This document shows, piece after piece, positions 5,451 through 10,423 of a DNA stretch of 10,423 bases. The DNA comes from an uncultured Blautia sp. (lineage in GTDB: Bacteria; Bacillota; Clostridia; Lachnospirales; Lachnospiraceae), in the NCBI GenBank assembly GCA_900765525.1, contig CAAFRY010000175.1, forward strand, positions 1 to 10,423. The letters run 5' to 3'. The translations under genes were made by a program, and so were the position numbers. The notes under the pieces are model-generated. The model had not been told where the DNA came from and did not search any database. It worked only from the letters and a program-made list of their open reading frames with translations. How positions within the stretch are numbered: position 1 is the first letter of the stretch; every line of letters begins with the position of its first letter.

Positions 5451-6005
5451 ATGAATATCATTATCTTATACCAAAGTGTCACAGGTTTTACAAAGCAGTA
5501 TGCGGTATGGATAGCAGAGGAACTGGGGTGCAGAGCGGTCAGTCAAAAAGAGGCAGACAAAAAAGAAGTAGAGAGTGCAGACTTAGTGCTTTTCGGAGGT
5601 TGGATTATGGGAGGTAAAATCGTAGGTTTGGAAGATTTGAAAAAATGGAAAGTGAAAAAACAAGTGGTTTTTGGGGTTGGCTCTATGCCGGAGGAACTGG
5701 TGGATACCCTTTCTATGAAAGTTCAAAACCATCTGGAAGAAATTCCTTTTTTCTATATGCCGGGAGGCTTGCGATTTGAAAAATTAAATCTGTTCATAAG
5801 GGGCGTTTTGAAAGTTATGAAAATATTTATGATAAAAAAAGAAGACAAGACACCTCAGGAGCAATTTATGGCAGGTGCCTTGGCAACTTCTTTTGATTAT
5901 ACGGACAGGAGATATATAGAAGATTTGGTAAATTATGTGAGAAGAAACGATGTATGCCCTTGTCCAGAGAGGCTATATTTAAGTGCAAAAAAAATTTCAT
6001 CATAG
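5451..6005 (+). CDS. Flavodoxin-domain protein, HemG-like
   Basis: Predicted 184-residue cytoplasmic FMN-binding protein. The N-terminal strand IIILYQS runs into the FMN-phosphate loop S9-V-T-G-F-T14. The second half has YMPGGLRFEKLNLFIR (102-117), resembling the G-G-L/x-x-x-x-L segment of the flavodoxin-like family that includes HemG protoporphyrinogen dehydrogenase. True electron-carrier flavodoxins lack this insertion. The exact reaction is not known: it could be a quinone- or porphyrin-linked oxidoreductase or a general redox partner. The ATG lies one base after the MarR stop and its ribosome binding site GGGGGAAAG is inside the marR 3' end, so the two are translationally coupled. The C-terminus has a C169-P-C171 pair followed by a short basic tail, which is unusual and may be a redox or metal site. 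Confidence 0.85.
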   Translation: MNIIILYQSVTGFTKQYAVWIAEELGCRAVSQKEADKKEVESADLVLFGGWIMGGKIVGLEDLKKWKVKKQVVFGVGSMPEELVDTLSMKVQNHLEEIPFFYMPGGLRFEKLNLFIRGVLKVMKIFMIKKEDKTPQEQFMAGALATSFDYTDRRYIEDLVNYVRRNDVCPCPERLYLSAKKISS

Positions 6006-6047
6006 TATAAAATGAAAATTTACTTGCATTTTACGGATTCAAGATAG

Positions 6048-6073
6048 TTGATTTTACGCCATGTTAATATAAT
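6048..6073 (+). promoter_or_regulatory. Possible secondary promoter for the ECF genes
   Basis: A perfect TATAAT lies at 6068-6073 in the AT-rich 107-base gap before the S-component gene. The nearest -35-like box is TTGATT (6048-6053), but the spacer is only 14 bases, so this is weak or activator-dependent. No terminator hairpin is seen in the gap, so readthrough from the marR promoter is equally possible. The octamer ATTTTACG occurs twice (6028-6035 and 6051-6058), 23 bases apart. Confidence 0.35.
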
Positions 6074-6112
6074 GAATTTGTTGAAATTACAAATCAAGAT
6101 GGAGGAATTAGC

Positions 6113-6955
6113 ATGGAAAGAATTAACAGACAGACTGCAGGACAGTCACAGAAATTGATGGTATTTGTTTTGACTATGTCATTGTATGGACTTGCTACTT
6201 TATTTACGGAACTCATTCCAAAATTTCAGCTGGGAATCGTAGAATTTTCCGTTGAGTACTTTCTTTTTATCCCTCTGGTTTTAGGAATGCTGTTTGACCC
6301 GCTTTCTGCTGCTTTGGGAGCAGCCACCGGTGAATTGGTGTTTAGTGAAATCATGCTGGGACAGTTTGGAGGTTTGGGTGAACTGGAGAAGTTCTTGACC
6401 GTTACGGTGGGTGTTTACCTTGCCGGTAGACTTGTGAGAAATCCGGGAAACCGGAAAATAGTTGGAATAGCGGCTATGATGGGTACCGGTGTTCAGCTCC
6501 TGATGGGAACGGTGGTAGACATCCTTAAAGTACAGTTTGCGGTAGAAGACTTTGAAGCAGTGGCTGGTCTTCCGGAAAGTGTGCTGGCTACCGAAGGCTT
6601 TGCATTTTTAAATGATTTTTTGTTTTCGGGGATTTTGTTCTGCCTTTTACCTACCTTGTTTCTTGTACCTAAGCTGTATGGCAAAATAGAACCTTTGCTG
6701 GGAATGCAGCCACGGACAAAAGAAAACAGTCTTGGCTCAATTAATTTTAAAACCGTTTTCGCATGTTCACTGGCTTTTGTATGCGCCATATGTGCAGAGC
6801 TGCTTGCAAAAGCCGGATACGAAATCATTGACTGGGAAGCAGGATGGGCTGAAAGCGGAACAGCTGTGGCTATGGGGATGGTGACAGCCGCAGCTCTGGT
6901 GGTTATCATACTGCTGATAATAAAGAAAAATGCGGATTGCGGGAAGACGGTATAA
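6113..6955 (+). CDS. ECF transporter S component (substrate-binding membrane protein)
   Basis: Predicted 280-residue integral membrane protein. About seven hydrophobic stretches are visible, near residues 15-37, 47-70, 92-106, 114-140, 162-186, 212-234 and 248-271. The stretch LFDPLSAALGAATGELVF (60-77) resembles the G-x-x-x-G-A-x-x-G helix seen in ECF substrate-capture proteins. Context is decisive: fused ATPases and a T protein follow at once, as in group I (dedicated) ECF importers. Usual S proteins have about 170-220 residues and six helices, so the C-terminal 80 residues look like an added segment. The ATG at 6113 has GGAGG seven bases upstream. The substrate is unknown; S proteins bind vitamins, their precursors, or metals. 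It does not carry recognisable motifs of BioY, RibU, ThiT or CbiM. Assignment as S component is inferred more from position than from sequence. Confidence 0.72.
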   Translation: MERINRQTAGQSQKLMVFVLTMSLYGLATLFTELIPKFQLGIVEFSVEYFLFIPLVLGMLFDPLSAALGAATGELVFSEIMLGQFGGLGELEKFLTVTVGVYLAGRLVRNPGNRKIVGIAAMMGTGVQLLMGTVVDILKVQFAVEDFEAVAGLPESVLATEGFAFLNDFLFSGILFCLLPTLFLVPKLYGKIEPLLGMQPRTKENSLGSINFKTVFACSLAFVCAICAELLAKAGYEIIDWEAGWAESGTAVAMGMVTAAALVVIILLIIKKNADCGKTV

Positions 6956-6959
6956 AGAC

Positions 6960-8684
6960 ATGGGGCAGATTACAATTACAGATTTAAGCTATACCTATCC
7001 TGGAGCCAACGAGCCTACCCTAAGTCATGTGAATTTAGAAATCCCTAAGGGCGATTTCCTCGCAATTGTGGGGAACAACGGTTGTGGAAAATCTACACTC
7101 TGCAAGGTTTTAAACGGTCTGATTCCACATTTTATTTCCGGGGAGTTTTCAGGAAAGGTGCTGATTGATGGGGAAAGTACTCAGGACCAGAATGTGGGCA
7201 GTCTTGCCCAGAAAGTGGGATATGTATATCAGGATTTCGAAAATCAGATTGTTCGTCCAACGGTATTGGACGATGCATCCTATGCGTGTCTCAACTATGG
7301 TATGAAAGATTATGAAAGAAGAGGTATGGAAGCCTTAAGACAGTGCGGTTTAATGGGAAAAGAAAAGGAATATATCTGGCAGCTTTCCGGCGGGCAGACC
7401 CACCTTCTGGCCCTTGCGGGAGCAGTGGCACTGGGACCAGACATTCTGATTTTAGATGAACCCATTGCCCAGCTGGACCCGGAACATGCAGACACCATCT
7501 ATGAAGTGCTGAAAGAGTTAAATGAAAAATGGGGAAAGACCATCATTGTGATTGAGCATCATACGGAATACATAGCAGAGTACTGTAAACATGTGCTGCT
7601 TTTAAGCAAGGGAAGGGCTAAGTGGATACTGCCGGCAAGGGAAGCTTTGGGGAAAATTGAAGAGCTGCAGGACAATAATATATATCCGCCTCAAATTACA
7701 TTGGCCGGTCACTGGATGAAAGAAAAGGGAGTACTTCCTCAGGATGGGATTTTACCTACGACATTAGATGAAGGGCGGCAAGCATTTTCAGAACTTGTAT
7801 ATCAAGATTGTCCCCGCTCTCATGAGAAAAAAACGAAAAGTTCAGAGAGCGCAGTTACCTTTGAAAACGTGACCCTCTCTTACCGAGCAGTGAAGGGACA
7901 GGACCACAAGATTTTTGATAAGCTGAATCTGAATCTGCACAGAGGTGAAAAAATTGCTTTGATTGGGTCTAATGGTGCGGGAAAATCCACATTGATGAAG
8001 CTGATGGTGGGACTTTTGCACCCAGCCGAAGGACAAGTGAAATTAAATGGAACTGTATTAAAAGAGGTAAAACCAGAGCAGCTGTCCCGCCAAATATCTT
8101 TAGTATACCAGAATCCGGAAGAAATGTTTATCAAGGACTCTATTTACGGAGATATTGCTTACGCTATGCAGGTGAGGCAGGTGGCTAACTGGAAGGAAAA
8201 AACAGAGGAACTGTTAGAAAGATTTCGATTAAAGAACCTTGCAGGGAGGGACGGAAGGCTGCTTTCAGGAGGACAGATGCGCAGGGCCAGTCTTGCAATC
8301 GGCGTTGCCCTGAACCCAGGTATTCTGCTTTTGGATGAGCCTACAGCCAATCTGGATATAGCTACTAGAAAGGAAATTACCAGGACACTGAAAGACATGA
8401 AGGATGTTACAGAAACCGTTATGATTGCAACTCATGACATGCAGCTGGTCTGTGAATGGGCGGAAAGGATTATTGTTCTGTACCAGGGAAAGGTAGTAGG
8501 AGATGGAACAAGGGATGAGATTTTTGGAAATACTAGTCTATCCTCATTAGTAGGCATACGTCCTCCTGAAATTTTCCTTATGGGACAGGCCTTAAAAGAA
8601 CAGGCTCTTTGTTATACGGTGGATGAATTTTTACATTGTTTTCAAAAGCAGGGAGGTATAAGATATGCTGACAAAGCTGTCTGA
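6960..8684 (+). CDS. ECF transporter fused ATPase (A-A')
   Basis: Predicted 574-residue cytoplasmic protein with two complete ABC ATPase domains in one chain. Domain 1 (about 3-230): Walker A GNNGCGKST (38-46), Q-loop Q91, signature LSGGQ (142-146), Walker B ILILDEP (162-168), switch H200. Domain 2 (about 297-525): GSNGAGKST (336-344), Q384, LSGGQ (435-439), ILLLDEP (455-461), H492. All catalytic residues are present in both halves, so it can act alone as the A-A' pair, like YkoD-type proteins. A linker of about 65 residues joins them and a 50-residue tail follows. The ATG at 6960 was chosen because the domain begins at once (MGQITITDLS); the frame is open back to an ATG at 6930 inside the S gene. 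No clear ribosome binding site precedes 6960; with a four-base gap after the S stop, translation is probably coupled. Confidence 0.93.
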   Translation: MGQITITDLSYTYPGANEPTLSHVNLEIPKGDFLAIVGNNGCGKSTLCKVLNGLIPHFISGEFSGKVLIDGESTQDQNVGSLAQKVGYVYQDFENQIVRPTVLDDASYACLNYGMKDYERRGMEALRQCGLMGKEKEYIWQLSGGQTHLLALAGAVALGPDILILDEPIAQLDPEHADTIYEVLKELNEKWGKTIIVIEHHTEYIAEYCKHVLLLSKGRAKWILPAREALGKIEELQDNNIYPPQITLAGHWMKEKGVLPQDGILPTTLDEGRQAFSELVYQDCPRSHEKKTKSSESAVTFENVTLSYRAVKGQDHKIFDKLNLNLHRGEKIALIGSNGAGKSTLMKLMVGLLHPAEGQVKLNGTVLKEVKPEQLSRQISLVYQNPEEMFIKDSIYGDIAYAMQVRQVANWKEKTEELLERFRLKNLAGRDGRLLSGGQMRRASLAIGVALNPGILLLDEPTANLDIATRKEITRTLKDMKDVTETVMIATHDMQLVCEWAERIIVLYQGKVVGDGTRDEIFGNTSLSSLVGIRPPEIFLMGQALKEQALCYTVDEFLHCFQKQGGIRYADKAV

Positions 8685-9492
8685 GAGTATATTAGATAAA
8701 TTTTCCATGGAATTTCTGCGCAGTCAGGTGTTGAAAAATGCGTACGGTAATGATGATACCGTAATTGCACTTCGGGATTCCCGTGTGCTTTTGGCCTGGT
8801 ATCTTTTTTTCGGCTTGGTTCCCTGGTTTGTCAATGACTTGCCTTTTTTGTTAGGGTGTTTTCTTCTGGTAATGGCTACTACAATATTAGCGAGGGTAGC
8901 GGGCCTTGTACTGTTTTTGTTTGCTGTAGGTGTGTTTTCTCAAACCGGATACCTTCTTATTGTGACCTTATTGTTTGGCGGAGATGCCTCAGCGGTTGGA
9001 CCTCTTTTGATTTTGACACTGAAGGTGGCTACTGTATCTATGGCTTCCGTAACTGTATTTTCAGGTCTGGACCCAGATAAGCTTTCTAACGGACTTATGT
9101 GGTATGGCTGTCCGGAGCAACTTTCTTTCTCTATTTCCTATGCATACCGTATGTTGCCTATGATGATGGAGGAATTTCAGAATGTTTTGCTTTCTTACAG
9201 ATTAAGAGGAAATCCTCCGGCCCACGAGAATTTTTCTGGCAAGGTCAAGTATTTGGTGTATCAGATTAAGATTATCATTCATGCATTTTATCCTCTGATG
9301 CTAAATACGGCGAAACGGTCCCGCACCACGGTAGAAGCTCTGGAGCTAAGGGGTTATCGTTATGCTGCTGTTAGCAAAGAAGTGCGGAAAATGAAACTAG
9401 CCTCCATGAAGATTACTTACGATGATATGATTTTTGCTGCGGTATCTTTTCTGTGGGTTGCAGTTTCCATACTGGTATCCAGTATGATTTGA
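8665..9492 (+). CDS. ecfT: ECF transporter transmembrane component T
   Basis: Predicted 275-residue membrane protein that couples the ATPases to the S component. Hydrophobic segments fall at about 40-56, 58-78, 79-102, 110-132 and 255-273. The large cytoplasmic region between them (about 135-250) carries two Arg-Gly motifs, YRLRG (178-182) and LELRG (226-230), in the place of the paired A-R-G motifs by which EcfT helices contact the ATPase grooves. The start ATG has GGGAGG eight bases upstream and overlaps the end of the ATPase gene by 20 bases, typical of subunits made in fixed ratio. The protein belongs to the EcfT/CbiQ family; CbiQ and YkoC are the closest functional analogues. With S and A-A' encoded next to it the importer appears complete. 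Confidence 0.9.
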   Translation: MLTKLSESILDKFSMEFLRSQVLKNAYGNDDTVIALRDSRVLLAWYLFFGLVPWFVNDLPFLLGCFLLVMATTILARVAGLVLFLFAVGVFSQTGYLLIVTLLFGGDASAVGPLLILTLKVATVSMASVTVFSGLDPDKLSNGLMWYGCPEQLSFSISYAYRMLPMMMEEFQNVLLSYRLRGNPPAHENFSGKVKYLVYQIKIIIHAFYPLMLNTAKRSRTTVEALELRGYRYAAVSKEVRKMKLASMKITYDDMIFAAVSFLWVAVSILVSSMI

Positions 9493-9499
9493 AAGGAGA

Positions 9500-10294
9500 G
9501 TGGATGATTTGTATCTTGATTTTCATACCCATGGAAAGCTGGCTAAGAAGCTGCCATTTTCTGCGGATTATACACATTGGCTTTTTTCGGAGGCTAAAGG
9601 AGCAGGATTAGATGCCCTTTGCCTTACAGAACATTTTAACACCTGGGGCTTTGAAAAGGTATATCGGTATATAGAAGAACATTCGGATAGAGATGGAGAG
9701 ACTCTTTTGTTTGACGGACTGCGAATTTTTCCGGGAATGGAAACAGATATTGAAGAAGGAGGGCATATACTCTGCATTGGTACCATGGAGGCTGTGCTGG
9801 AATTAAATAAGCGCTTGGAACCAAATAAAGAAAAGGGTAAGTTTTTGCCTTTCCAAGAATTAATGAATCTGTTTGAACAGTATCCGGTATTGGTAGGAGG
9901 AGGCCATCCTTTTCGGAAGGGAGGTCATATTCCGGAATTGGAGAAAGCTCAGCTGAAAAGACTGCACTTTTTGGATTTGAATGGAAAAGACATAGCAGAA
10001 AATAGGAAGCGGACAGAGCAGCTTACCCAAAGGTTCGGAAAAGAAATCGGAAAGCCTGTGGTAGGAGGAAGCGATACTCACCAAGCCGTACAGTACGGTT
10101 GCATCCGGACAAAATTCAGCAGAAGCTGTAATAGGATTGCTGATTTGTACGAGGAAATGCTGGCCGGGCGTTATGAAATTGTTGTTTCAGAGCAAGCCTC
10201 TTTCCAGGTGAAGACAGCGGGATTACTGAAGCGGGCTTTAAAAGGTATCTATGCTCTTGGCGGCGATTATGTATCAGTGCTTTTGGAGGAATGA
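9500..10294 (+). CDS. PHP-domain metal-dependent hydrolase
   Basis: Predicted 264-residue soluble enzyme of the PHP family, which uses a trinuclear metal site, usually to cleave phosphoesters (histidinol phosphatase, RNA/nucleotide phosphatases). The ligands are all visible: FHTH (H9, H11), TEH (E44, H45), METD (E81), EGGH (H89), GGHP (H136) and SDTH (D192, H194), so it should be active. The substrate is unknown. GTG at 9500 is taken as start, but AGGAG (9494-9498) lies only one base before it; TTG at 9509 is ten bases away and would begin MYLDFHTHG, an equally good N-terminus. An ATG at 9504 is best placed for that site but is out of frame. It starts eight bases after the T-component stop, so it is in the transporter operon and may act on the imported compound or a phosphorylated product. 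Confidence 0.9.
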   Translation: MDDLYLDFHTHGKLAKKLPFSADYTHWLFSEAKGAGLDALCLTEHFNTWGFEKVYRYIEEHSDRDGETLLFDGLRIFPGMETDIEEGGHILCIGTMEAVLELNKRLEPNKEKGKFLPFQELMNLFEQYPVLVGGGHPFRKGGHIPELEKAQLKRLHFLDLNGKDIAENRKRTEQLTQRFGKEIGKPVVGGSDTHQAVQYGCIRTKFSRSCNRIADLYEEMLAGRYEIVVSEQASFQVKTAGLLKRALKGIYALGGDYVSVLLEE

Positions 10295-10295
10295 A

Positions 10296-10358
10296 ATACC
10301 GGTATCGTTAAAATTCACCCTTTTTAGGGTTACAGGAAGATTTTAGACAAATATTTGT
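10296..10358. repeat. Two short perfect palindromes after the PHP gene
   Basis: ATACCGGTAT (10296-10305) and ACAAATATTTGT (10347-10358) are perfect palindromes of 10 and 12 bases. Between them lies ACCCT-TTTT-AGGGT (10317-10330), a five-base stem with a tetraloop. None is followed by a T run, so no convincing terminator is seen. They could be operators for the gene that seems to begin at 10381. Chance occurrence is possible at this size. Confidence 0.3.
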
Positions 10359-10380
10359 AGGATAAGGACGGAAGAAAAAT

Positions 10381-10423
10381 ATGCGGCTTCAATTTCCGGA
10401 AATGTCTGGAAAGCTTACAGACA
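10381..10423 (+). CDS. Possible start of a further gene (partial)
   Basis: An ATG at 10381 with GGAAG six bases upstream opens a frame that runs to the window edge without a stop (MRLQFPEMSGKLTD). Fourteen residues are too few to name a family. It lies 86 bases after the PHP stop on the same strand, so it may continue the operon or have its own promoter. Confidence 0.35.
   Translation, partial: MRLQFPEMSGKLTD

Noticed and set aside
6006..6112. Riboswitch (TPP, FMN, cobalamin or similar) ahead of the S-component gene
   Set aside because: Only 107 AT-rich bases, with no recognisable conserved core or strong stems.
6493..6909. Minus-strand open frame of 138 codons inside the S-component gene
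   Set aside because: Low-complexity, Ser/Ala/Pro-rich translation antisense to a membrane protein gene; a typical shadow.
1..10423. CRISPR array, tRNA or rRNA genes, insertion sequence
   Set aside because: No regularly spaced repeats, cloverleaf-like sequence, rRNA stretches or transposase motifs were seen on either strand by eye.

Overview
The window looks like chromosomal DNA from a low-to-moderate GC Firmicute, most likely a gut-type Clostridium of the Lachnospiraceae. This is inferred from strong AGGAG-type ribosome binding sites, tight gene packing, GTG/TTG as possible starts and the gene families present. No rRNA, tRNA, CRISPR array or insertion sequence was seen, so placement below class is a guess.

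Left edge (1-1926). The 3' end of an FtsX-type ABC permease gene meets an AraC-family regulator gene tail to tail; their stop codons share the bases TTAA at 498-501. The araC-type gene is the second gene of a minus-strand pair, following an ArsR/SmtB-family metal sensor gene by 16 bases.

Metal module (1927-4369). A compact control region of about 250 bases separates the arsR-like gene from a plus-strand pair: a 72-residue HMA metallochaperone-like protein and a 627-residue P1B-type ATPase. The ATPase has the CPC, DKTGT and GDGIND motifs and the membrane Lys/Asp pair typical of Zn2+/Cd2+/Pb2+ exporters. Two divergent promoters overlap face to face, and an 18-base palindrome covers the ATPase-side transcription start and the -35 box of the sensor promoter. 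The likely logic is repression by the ArsR protein, relieved by metal, with the ATPase pumping the metal out. The module ends in a long hairpin.

Junction (4370-4963). An AT-rich, 5'-truncated HNH endonuclease remnant lies here. It is followed by a well-formed promoter embedded in a large inverted repeat.

Right half (4964-10294). Six plus-strand genes are closely spaced: a MarR-type regulator, a HemG-like flavodoxin-domain protein, an ECF-type substrate-binding membrane protein (S), a fused double ATPase (A-A'), a transmembrane T protein and a PHP-domain metal-dependent hydrolase. S, A-A' and T make a complete dedicated energy-coupling-factor importer; its substrate cannot be read from sequence. 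The MarR-flavodoxin pair is separated from the importer by 107 bases with a possible extra promoter, so one or two transcripts are possible. This six-gene set is the best candidate for a poorly described system: regulated uptake of a small molecule, with an FMN protein and a phosphoesterase-like enzyme encoded alongside. The start of a further gene may lie at the extreme right edge.
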